DNA of 5,153 nt. Origin: Bacteroidia bacterium (GTDB lineage: Bacteria; Bacteroidota; Bacteroidia; Cytophagales; Cyclobacteriaceae). The stretch covers positions 1 through 5,153 of the forward strand of contig JAAURZ010000230.1 of the NCBI GenBank assembly GCA_012031955.1. Reading direction: 5' to 3'. Shown one piece after another: positions 1 to 5,153 of the stretch (position 1 is the first letter of the stretch; every line of letters begins with the position of its first letter). The notes beneath the pieces are model-generated. The model had not been told where the DNA came from. It worked only from the letters and a program-made list of their open reading frames with translations, and ran no database searches. The translations under genes and the position numbers were made by a program.

Positions 1-404
1 GATGCAGATGCATACTGTGGAAACATGGGCATCACGATGATGCGATGGTAATTCTTCTTCCGTATCTGCTCCAACACGTCCGGGATAGAAGGGTTTTTGT
101 AGCGCATCGCCAGGTGTACTTCATATCCGTCTGGCAGTTCGTGCTGCAACAGGGTTTTCACTTTTTCGCCGTAGTACAGCAATGGCGATCCATTGTCAGT
201 CCATAATTCTTTGTACACCTTCGCCGACTTGGGCGCTCTGAACGGAACGATGATGAGGTTCACAAGAATTTTGCGCAGCAGCCACGGGATATCGATCACA
301 CGCGGGTCGTTGAGAAATTGTGAAAGATAGGAGCGCACGTGCCCCACCGACGGGCTGTCGGGGGTGCCAAGGTTGATGAGCAGTACTGCGGTTGTTTTTG
401 TCAT
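1..404 (-). CDS. hemH: Ferrochelatase, N-terminal part (gene runs off the left edge)
   Basis: Ferrochelatase inserts ferrous iron into a porphyrin at the end of heme synthesis (protoporphyrin IX in the classical route, coproporphyrin in the alternative route). The visible 134 residues follow the family from its first strand: LLINLGTPDSP at residues 8-18, then SYLSQFLNDPRVID at 25-38, LWTDNGSPLL at 68-77, an AMRYKNPSI segment at 99-107, and IVMPMFPQYAS at 123-133, which matches the family's (F/Y)PQYS motif. The catalytic His lies further on in the family and would be outside the window. The ATG at 404-402 is chosen because the conserved strand begins six residues later. There is no clear Shine-Dalgarno. 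The gene lies 66 bases after the corrected stop of the membrane protein on the same strand, so co-transcription is possible. The frame is open to the left edge with no damage. Confidence 0.95.
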   Translation of the reverse strand, partial: MTKTTAVLLINLGTPDSPSVGHVRSYLSQFLNDPRVIDIPWLLRKILVNLIIVPFRAPKSAKVYKELWTDNGSPLLYYGEKVKTLLQHELPDGYEVHLAMRYKNPSIPDVLEQIRKKNYHRIIVMPMFPQYASA

Positions 405-411
405 GATGCGA

Positions 412-426
412 TAGGTTGTTCACCTA
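412..426. repeat. Short inverted repeat just upstream of hemH
   Basis: TAGGT at 412-416 and ACCTA at 422-426 are perfect 5-base inverted arms around a 5-base spacer (TGTTC on the plus strand). The element ends 7 bases before the hemH start codon, so in the mRNA it would be a small hairpin covering the ribosome-landing region, or in DNA a small dyad. Arms of this length occur often by chance; no function is claimed. Confidence 0.3.
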
Positions 427-470
427 CATAGAAACCGCAAATTAAGACAAGAGTTTGAGCGAAAAAAATT

Positions 471-1060
471 TCAGAACCAGTTGGGAAACGACCACACCAT
501 CCAGCCATACACAACGAAGCGCAGAATGCGCGAAATGCAAATGAGCAGAAACGACCGGAAGTCAAGGTTCACCGAGCCAGCAAGCATGCAAGTGGCCGAA
601 AAGGCACCGGCGTAACGGCCCCCACAAACACCAGGTAGCCACCGTAGCGCCTAAGCATGCGGTCGTACTGCGACAGGTGCTTCTCATAAATACGTAAATA
701 AAAAGGGGACTTCGAAAAATTCTTGCCAATGTAGTATCCAATTACGCCGGCCACGTACGACAGCACGGTGAGCACGGTCAGGCTGGAAATGTACATCGGC
801 AGCGACACATGGGCCTTGTACCACAACAGCATGAATACTTCGGGCGGCAGAATTCCGAATACAACCTCAGAGGCAAAGAACATGGAATAAAGGACGAGTG
901 GCCTGTTTTTGAGTTGCACAATATAGGGCTGCAAGTGCTCTTGAATATAGTCTTCAGCCAAGATAAAAGCCGTGATGATCGCAGCAAACCATATCAGCCC
1001 CCGCACAAGGTTGCGCAGCAAAAATCCCGATTTTGAATCGTCCTCTCCTACTTCTTCCAT
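471..1060 (-). CDS. VTT/DedA-like (YqaA-type) integral membrane protein, frame interrupted by one missing base
   Basis: Small polytopic membrane protein of the VTT/SNARE-associated (DedA, YqaA-like) superfamily, whose better-studied members act in lipid transport; the substrate here is unknown. After an acidic N-terminus, hydrophobic stretches fall at about residues 19-35, 54-81, 87-112, 140-163 and 169-191. The family-like GAVTPVPF at 147-154 is followed by the break. As given, the frame ends at a TGA (569-571) after residue 163 with an unrelated tail. Adding one T to the minus-strand TTTT (599-602) gives SATCMLAGSVNLDF, then ISRILRFVVYGW, ending at a TGA at 471-473 after 196 residues, which is the expected C-terminal pattern. 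The ATG at 1060 is preferred over the GTG at 1063. It starts 3 bases after the GNAT gene's stop, so the two are surely co-transcribed. Family placement is good; the exact subfamily is uncertain. Confidence 0.8.
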
Positions 1061-1063
1061 CAC

Positions 1064-2233
1064 TTAATTTAAGATTCGCGCGCGCTTAAACGGCTTGGTT
1101 TCGTCAAATAGTTTCCGGTAAGTTGCGTGGCGTTTGCACATGGTGGCACCTACCTGCTCCACCACGCGTATCATCTTTGGATTGAAGTCGCCAATCCAGT
1201 TCATTTCATATTCATCATACAGGTCGTATGTGTCTTGCAGTACGTACTTTGCGGCCAGCACCAGTGCGCCGTCGAGGCCTTTGGCCTGGTGCTCGGGCAC
1301 CACGCCAAACAACACCCCAAATGCTTTGCGGTTTGTGTGCCTGAGACTGTGCCACAGAAATATAAGCTTGCCCAGCAAATTAAGTTTTCCATTTACATGT
1401 TTGAATACCTGGTTGATCTCAGGTAAAGATAGAAAGAATGCAACAGGCTCACCTTTGAAGAAGGCAAAGTAAAGCAGGCGCACTTCCATAATCGGCTTCA
1501 TTTGCTTCACGATGAGCTTCGCCTGCAACATGGTAAGCTCCGGGTTTTCCGCCCGGTTGGCCCAAGCCTGGTTGTATACTTTGAAAATGTACTCCGGCAG
1601 TTTGACCACTTCATCCTTTCTGATGTGTCTGAATTCATAGTCAGGATCTTTTTCTGTCATGGCCGCCTTTTGATACAGACGCGGCGACAACGGATCCATG
1701 ATGCGTCGATAAAAGGTGAACTGATAAAAGTAAACCTGAAAGCCGTACGCTTCAAAAAATTTCTGATAGTAGGGTGGGTTGTAGTTGCACTGATAGTTAG
1801 GGTCGCGGTCAAATCCTTCGAGCAGCAGGCCCCACCAGCGATCGCGGCTTCCGAAGTTGATGGGGCCGTCCATGGCCTCCATTCCTTTGGACTGCAGCCA
1901 GCTTTTGCATTGATCAAAAAGCATAAAAGCCGCACGCTGGTCGTCGATGCATTCAAAGAATCCAATGCCGCCGGTGGGCTGTTCATTGCCCTTGTGCGCT
2001 GTCTTGTTGTTTACAAAAGCTGCAACCCTGCCGATGGTCTGGCCAGAAGCATTCTGCAATATCCAGCGGACGCATGCGCCGTGTTTAAAGGCCTTGTTCT
2101 TCGCAACGTCGAAAACACTTTCAATATCGGCGTCCAGGGGACGGATCCAGTTCGGGTAGTCTTTGTATAGCTTGACAGGGAACAAAAGAAATTCACGGGC
2201 CTGCCGAGGCGTTGTCACTTCTAGAATCTTCAT
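1064..2233 (-). CDS. Tandem GNAT-fold acyltransferase-like protein (389 aa)
   Basis: Soluble 389-residue protein resembling a GNAT-type family that I associate with Bacteroidota; no substrate is known to me. It appears to hold two GNAT-like halves. The N-terminal half (about 55-170) has strands around IGRVAAFVNN (67-76) and GGIGFFECIDD (88-98), a helix, MDGPINFGSRDRWWG (121-135), and YNPPYYQKFFEAYGF (151-165), which resembles the end of a GNAT domain. The C-terminal half (about 245-375) has LLYFAFFKGEPVAFF (253-267), VVPEHQAKGLDGALV (311-325) at the acetyl-CoA-loop position, and NWIGDFNPKMIRVVEQVGA (345-363). The loop reads QAKGLD, differing from the classical Q/R-x-x-G-x-G/A in its last position, so acetyl-CoA binding is not assured. 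The ATG at 2233 begins 2 bases after the corrected kinase stop. The frame is intact across 389 codons. Fold assignment is fairly sure; enzymatic activity is inference. Confidence 0.85.
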   Translation of the reverse strand: MKILEVTTPRQAREFLLFPVKLYKDYPNWIRPLDADIESVFDVAKNKAFKHGACVRWILQNASGQTIGRVAAFVNNKTAHKGNEQPTGGIGFFECIDDQRAAFMLFDQCKSWLQSKGMEAMDGPINFGSRDRWWGLLLEGFDRDPNYQCNYNPPYYQKFFEAYGFQVYFYQFTFYRRIMDPLSPRLYQKAAMTEKDPDYEFRHIRKDEVVKLPEYIFKVYNQAWANRAENPELTMLQAKLIVKQMKPIMEVRLLYFAFFKGEPVAFFLSLPEINQVFKHVNGKLNLLGKLIFLWHSLRHTNRKAFGVLFGVVPEHQAKGLDGALVLAAKYVLQDTYDLYDEYEMNWIGDFNPKMIRVVEQVGATMCKRHATYRKLFDETKPFKRARILN

Positions 2234-2242
2234 GATTATTGT

Positions 2243-3058
2243 TCAAGAAAAACGGAAGCCGGTTTGTTCAACACATTGTTGATCCGGTTGGGCAAAAGTA
2301 ATGTAAATCGGGTTCCATGTCCAGGCTGGCTGGCCACAGAGATTTGACCTCCGAGTTTTTCGACAGCATTTTTTTACGATGTAGAGCCCGATTCCCGAGC
2401 CGTCGGATTGCTCGGTGGCCCTGTAAAACATTTCGAATATGCGGGTGAGGTTCTTCTCCTCAATTCCGATGCCGTTGTCGGCAAAGCTTATCTCAGCTCG
2501 CAGATTGTCGACTTGTATGCGCACCGATATTTCAGGCTCCGTGTCGAGGCGGCGGTACTTGATGGCGTTAGAAATCAGGTTACGGAATATTTCAGAGATG
2601 CGCCACGGGTCGCTATAGAATTCTATCCCTTCTATGCGGAGCGTTTGCTTGATGTTGCGCGCACCGTCCAGGTAGTTCAGGTCGGTAAATGTCTGATCGA
2701 TGATTTTCTTGATATCCACCTTCGATGTGGTCACGTCCATTTTCAGGTTCTTGGAATGGCTGAGTACGTCGCCGATGAAATGGTCGAGGTGCTCTACTTT
2801 GTCGCCAATGATGGAGATGTATTCGGCGGGATCGTCTGTGTTGCCAGGGAGTTTTGCCAGGTTTACCAGGCCGAGGATAGAAGACAGTGGCGCGCGCAGG
2901 TCGTGCGATACTTTGTAAACAAAGTTGTCGAGTTCGGCATTCCGTGTTTTCAACTCTTCCTCCACCCGTATGCGGTCGGTGATGTCGACATACACGCCAA
3001 AGATGCCGATGGTTTCCTGGTTGTGCATCACCGGCATTCCGTAAAGTATCACGTTCAC
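2243..3058 (-). CDS. Kinase fragment 3: end of PAS3, HisKA and HATPase_c
   Basis: This is the transmitter half of the interrupted kinase as it reads in the given sequence. Its GTG at 3058 is not a real start; it lies inside the PAS3 beta-sheet (NVILYGMPV). The phospho-acceptor His codon is at 2903-2905. All ATP-binding boxes are in this frame. After GIGLYIVK the last 43 or so residues are out-of-frame sequence; the true ending begins NAVEKLGGQISVAS and continues to the TAA at 2236-2238. An automatic caller would report this piece as a separate histidine kinase. Confidence 0.7.
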   Translation of the reverse strand: MNVILYGMPVMHNQETIGIFGVYVDITDRIRVEEELKTRNAELDNFVYKVSHDLRAPLSSILGLVNLAKLPGNTDDPAEYISIIGDKVEHLDHFIGDVLSHSKNLKMDVTTSKVDIKKIIDQTFTDLNYLDGARNIKQTLRIEGIEFYSDPWRISEIFRNLISNAIKYRRLDTEPEISVRIQVDNLRAEISFADNGIGIEEKNLTRIFEMFYRATEQSDGSGIGLYIVKKCCRKTRRSNLCGQPAWTWNPIYITFAQPDQQCVEQTGFRFS

Positions 3059-3081
3059 AGTCTTGCCGCTCTTGTGACGCC

Positions 3082-3297
3082 TTATTGTTCCACGCTTATC
3101 ACACGGCTCGATGCCACAAGATTGTTGAGGTCTATGCCTTCGTTGCGAAGGGACTCAGGCACGATGAGGTCGTTCAGGTTTCTGCCTTGCAATTCCTCGG
3201 GCTCATAGCCAAATGTTTCTCTGAAGCCTTTGTTTATCTGCTGTACTTTGCCCGTCTCGTCGAGCATCACCACGGCCATAGGCACATTTTGAAACAA
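3082..3297 (-). CDS. Kinase fragment 2: core of PAS3
   Basis: Middle open segment of the same kinase, 71 codons from an in-frame TTG (residue 255 of the corrected protein) to a TAA at 3082-3084. It carries the PAS core: FQNVPMAVVMLDETGKVQQI, then GYEPEELQGRNL and a loop ending VISVE. It should continue TIRRHKSGKTVNV, which appears when one A is added to the minus-strand AA at 3088-3089. It is not an independent gene: both of its ends fall inside a single PAS domain. Confidence 0.6.
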   Translation of the reverse strand: MFQNVPMAVVMLDETGKVQQINKGFRETFGYEPEELQGRNLNDLIVPESLRNEGIDLNNLVASSRVISVEQ

Positions 3298-4060
3298 CTG
3301 TGTAAAGAGTGTTTTCGCTCTTTTTCATGCGCTGTTCCGCCAGCTTTCTTTCCGTGATGTCGCGGAAGATCACCTGAATGGCCGGCTCCTCCTTGTAGGT
3401 GAATGGAAAAGCAAGCACCTCCACGTTGATATGGCGGCCATCGAGCCGCACATAGGTTTGCTCGATCATCGGAGCGGCCTCGCCTATCAGCACCTTTTTC
3501 ATGCGATCGAAAATGTGGGCCCGGTGTTCCGGATGAACAAAGTCGATCATGTCTTTGCCCACAACCTTGTTCGACTCGCTGCCAGCGAGTATTTGCACGC
3601 CGTGCGAGTTGGCAAACACCACGCGGCCACGAACGTGAATAAGTATGCCGATGGGTAACCGCTCTACGAGCGACTGGTAGCGAAGCTCCGTTTCCCTGGC
3701 AAGATCACGGCGCTCGGTCACGTCTTGAATAAGGCCGCGGCGTATGATTTTATTGTCCGGCATGCGCTCATGATTGGAGCGTATCTCTACGAACCTTACA
3801 GTTCCTCTCACCACCATACGGCCATGCCAGTTCCATTCTTTAGCCTGCTCTTCGCTGAGTTTGGACGACATGATCATGCTCGGGTAGTCTTCAGGATGAA
3901 TGAGCGCATCCATCAGGCTTGCGTCAGCCATCACCTGTTCTGGTGTAAGGCCAAGTATTGGTCCGGATGCTCCGCTTATGAATGTAAATTCTTTGGCACC
4001 ATCGGGGTGGATCGTGTATTCGTAGATCACGGCCGGAAGATGCTTGATCAAGTCCTGCAT
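3203..4060 (-). CDS. Kinase fragment 1: PAS1 and PAS2
   Basis: N-terminal open segment of the interrupted kinase. It is genuine up to about 3316 (RMKKSE) and then reads out of frame to a TAG at 3203. PAS1 starts almost at the ATG (MQDLIKHLPAVIYEY) and PAS2 at YQSLVERLPIGILI. The start is chosen as ATG 4060-4058. An alternative TTG at 4120 adds 20 residues, but they show no domain, TTG starts are uncommon, and the added stretch contains a G6 run (4090-4095) that could hide another length error. From the ATG the gap to the upstream lipoprotein gene is 100 bases; from the TTG it is 40. Confidence 0.7.
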   Translation of the reverse strand: MQDLIKHLPAVIYEYTIHPDGAKEFTFISGASGPILGLTPEQVMADASLMDALIHPEDYPSMIMSSKLSEEQAKEWNWHGRMVVRGTVRFVEIRSNHERMPDNKIIRRGLIQDVTERRDLARETELRYQSLVERLPIGILIHVRGRVVFANSHGVQILAGSESNKVVGKDMIDFVHPEHRAHIFDRMKKVLIGEAAPMIEQTYVRLDGRHINVEVLAFPFTYKEEPAIQVIFRDITERKLAEQRMKKSENTLYTVVSKCAYGRGDARRDGQSTADKQRLQRNIWL

Positions 4061-4160
4061 GAGAACTGAAGATGTGTGTTCAGGTTTAAGGGGGGTCTTT
4101 CTCGAAATTTCGATTGGCAAGATACCGTTTAGCCCTAATAAAACAAGGGCACCCGGCGTT

Positions 4161-4889
4161 TTACAGCTCTAAATTTTTCGGCTGCGAACCGAGTTTGAAT
4201 TTTATTTGGCGCAACTTCCATTCGATAACAAGTCCTTCGGCAACGCCCTTTGCGACTGCACGTCCATACAAGATTTCGGTTAGATACAGCGCTGCATCAT
4301 ACGACTTTGCACCTCCTACGCTGGTGATCATTCTGTCGTCGTGTACAAAACTGTAATCTTCAAGTATGTCAAGTTCGGGAAACTTCTCTCTCATTGTCAC
4401 AACATCCGATGGAAACGTGGTGCACAGTCGTCCGGAAAGCAACCCGGCCTGCGCCAGCACAAACGCACCGTCGCACAACGACATTGTAAACTGTGCTTGT
4501 TTCCCGCGGGTGCCAACGAATGCGATGAGCGCCTTGTTGTGAAGGTCCGTATCCATGCTGTGCTCGGCGCTCGGTACTACAAGTATATCGATCGGCGGAA
4601 GTTCGTCGCTATCGAATGCGTAGTCGGGAATGATACGCATACCTTCAAACGTCGTGACGGTATCGAGTGCAGGCGCTACCGTGAACACTTCAATAGCATG
4701 TTGTGTGTGGAAGCGCGTATGCTGGAGTATATCCATCGGCGCCATCAGCTCGGAATTGTACACGCCGTCTACGACCACGAATGCGGCCCTCAACGTGCGG
4801 GTTGGTTGCAACGGTTGCAGGGTGTCGGCTGCCTGGCGACAACCGCCAAACACAAATACAATTAGCAACAATCGATAAGTAGTGTTCAC
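4161..4889 (-). CDS. DJ-1/PfpI-family (class I glutamine amidotransferase-like) lipoprotein
   Basis: Exported, probably lipid-anchored protein with a DJ-1/PfpI domain. From the GTG at 4889 the protein is 242 residues and opens with an ideal short lipoprotein signal: NTTYR, a hydrophobic core, and the lipobox VFGGC with the lipidated Cys at 17. The domain starts at about residue 34 (RAAFVVVDGVYNSE), with IDILVVPSAE at 100-109 and the nucleophile elbow SLCDGAFVLAQAGLLSG (Cys139). TTFPSDVV follows where related proteins often carry TTH, so the usual His partner is not visible; SVGGAKSYDAALYL follows near 190. DJ-1 superfamily members include chaperones, deglycase-like proteins, hydratases and regulator sensor domains; none can be assigned here. 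No AraC-type DNA-binding domain follows. A longer frame from a GTG at 4952 would bury the signal peptide and leave 9 bases to the divergent gene, so 4889 is preferred. Confidence 0.85.
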   Translation of the reverse strand: MNTTYRLLLIVFVFGGCRQAADTLQPLQPTRTLRAAFVVVDGVYNSELMAPMDILQHTRFHTQHAIEVFTVAPALDTVTTFEGMRIIPDYAFDSDELPPIDILVVPSAEHSMDTDLHNKALIAFVGTRGKQAQFTMSLCDGAFVLAQAGLLSGRLCTTFPSDVVTMREKFPELDILEDYSFVHDDRMITSVGGAKSYDAALYLTEILYGRAVAKGVAEGLVIEWKLRQIKFKLGSQPKNLEL

Positions 4890-4961
4890 AGCGTTTGAGT
4901 ACCTTGTTCGCGCATTTACTGCTCTAAAGTTAACAGGTTCGATTGATAACACGCAGGCACT
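4890..4961. other. Divergent intergenic region between lipoprotein gene and right-edge gene
   Basis: With the lipoprotein starting at 4889, these 72 bases separate two diverging genes and must hold both promoters. On the minus strand TAACTTTA (4925-4932) differs in one position from the Bacteroidota -7 consensus TAnnTTTG, but no good -33 TTG lies at the right distance, so it is only suggestive. I see no strong dyad. Confidence 0.35.
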
Positions 4962-5153
4962 ATGTCGACACTATTACAAAAGCTGAAGTGCAAGGCCGGT
5001 GCAAAGCGCCTTGCCATTGCAGTACCCGAAAATGCGGCGGCACAGTTTGGCAAGTATGACGGCAAGCCAGCCAAAGGCGTTACTTACGACGAGGTACTGG
5101 CCTTTGTTCACACACAGGGCGAATTGACGAAAGTATTTCCTGTCGTGACTAAG
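4962..5153 (+). CDS. Unrecognised small protein, N-terminal 64 residues (runs off the right edge)
   Basis: Open from ATG 4962 to the window end without a stop, and the only likely gene on the plus strand. It begins MSTLLQKLKCKAGAKRLAI, then AVPENAAAQFGKYDGK and YDEVLAFVHTQGELTKVFP. There is no signal peptide or membrane segment; it looks like a small soluble alpha/beta protein. The pattern of a short amphipathic start, a strand ending in a (A/V)PE turn, and a later FVxTxxEL helix reminds me of DUF3052-like proteins of Bacteroidota, but this is a memory match on partial sequence. A weak purine stretch (GCAGG) lies just upstream of the ATG. The gene is divergent from the lipoprotein cluster, so it is probably a separate transcription unit. 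Confidence 0.6.
   Translation, partial: MSTLLQKLKCKAGAKRLAIAVPENAAAQFGKYDGKPAKGVTYDEVLAFVHTQGELTKVFPVVTK

Larger units (their letters stand above)
2236..4060 (-). pseudogene. PAS-PAS-PAS sensor histidine kinase, frame interrupted by three single-base indels
   Basis: Cytoplasmic sensor histidine kinase; typed as broken only because the given sequence is not in one frame. Restoring the frame needs one base fewer in TTTT at 3312-3315, one more in TT at 3088-3089 and one fewer in the seven Ts at 2369-2375. The result is 607 residues from ATG 4060 to the TAA at 2236-2238. Domains: PAS1 about 1-118, PAS2 124-240 and PAS3 250-360, each ending in a DxTxR-like motif (QDVTERR, RDITERK, VDITDRI). HisKA carries the phospho-acceptor in SHDLRAP (His386). 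HATPase_c shows an N box (RNLISNAIKY, from 493), a G1 box (DNGIGI, from 528), an F box and a G2 box (GSGIGLYIVKN, from 554). No membrane segment is visible, so it should sense an internal cue. No response regulator is in view. The stop lies 2 bases before the GNAT start. Confidence 0.88.

Noticed and set aside
196..423. 75-codon minus-strand open frame overlapping hemH
   Set aside because: Out of frame with the ferrochelatase sequence, which matches its family over the whole stretch.
458..470. T-rich run just after the corrected membrane-protein stop as a terminator before hemH
   Set aside because: No hairpin of useful length precedes the T-run on the minus strand.
1502..2170. 222-codon open frame on the plus strand opposite the GNAT-like gene
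   Set aside because: It lies wholly inside an intact 389-codon minus-strand gene with family-like sequence and has no recognisable content of its own.
2360..2380. Programmed -1 ribosomal frameshift at the A AAA AAA heptamer
   Set aside because: A -1 shift leads into the third frame, not the one encoding the conserved kinase C-terminus, and the other breaks in the gene have no slippery motif.
2408..3208. 266-codon open frame on the plus strand opposite the kinase
   Set aside because: The opposite strand carries unmistakable HisKA and HATPase motifs over the same bases. The plus-strand translation shows no domain pattern and is a mirror-frame shadow.
4132..4150. Possible terminator hairpin after the lipoprotein gene (GCCCT ... 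AGGGC, 9-base loop, minus strand)
   Set aside because: The stem is only 5 bases and no T-run follows it, so it would not be a good intrinsic terminator.
4341..4865. 174-codon open frame on the plus strand opposite the lipoprotein gene
   Set aside because: Cys/Arg/His-rich random-looking translation antisense to a clear DJ-1 domain; a shadow.
4925..4932. TAACTTTA as a Bacteroidota -7 promoter element for the lipoprotein gene
   Set aside because: One mismatch to TAnnTTTG and no TTG-type -33 element at about 19 bases; too weak to list as a promoter.

Overview
The window looks like a chromosomal stretch from a Bacteroidota bacterium, probably of the Cytophagales/Chitinophagales type. The evidence is protein style (a tandem-GNAT protein of a kind I associate with Bacteroidota, a multi-PAS soluble histidine kinase, a DJ-1 lipoprotein), near-absence of Shine-Dalgarno sequences before the starts, and roughly balanced base composition. 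I cannot name the genus. I see no mobile element, CRISPR array, RNA gene or phage gene, and no gene-free stretch above 300 bases.

Layout: five genes lie on the minus strand, read from right to left. They are a DJ-1/PfpI-like lipoprotein (4161-4889), a three-PAS sensor histidine kinase (2236-4060), a tandem GNAT-fold protein (1064-2233), a VTT/DedA-like membrane protein (471-1060) and the N-terminal 134 residues of ferrochelatase HemH (1-404, running off the left edge). Once frames are corrected, kinase to GNAT is 2 bases, GNAT to membrane protein 3 bases, and membrane protein to hemH 66 bases, so kinase, GNAT and membrane protein form a tight unit that may continue into hemH. A divergent gene starts at 4962 on the plus strand and runs off the right edge.

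The main anomaly is that two genes are broken by single-base length differences, most easily placed in homopolymers. The kinase needs three (near 3312-3315, 3088-3089 and 2369-2375) and the membrane protein one (599-602). Each correction restores recognisable family sequence up to a sensible stop; the corrected kinase is exactly 607 codons plus stop and the membrane protein 196 codons plus stop. The simplest reading is sequencing or assembly error rather than gene decay or programmed frameshifting.

Functionally the cluster joins heme synthesis, a cytoplasmic PAS kinase with no response regulator in view, a membrane protein and an exported DJ-1 protein. A joint role is not demonstrated. I found no convincing new system; the best leads are the compact gene order, the lipid-anchored DJ-1 protein and the double-GNAT protein with an atypical acetyl-CoA loop.
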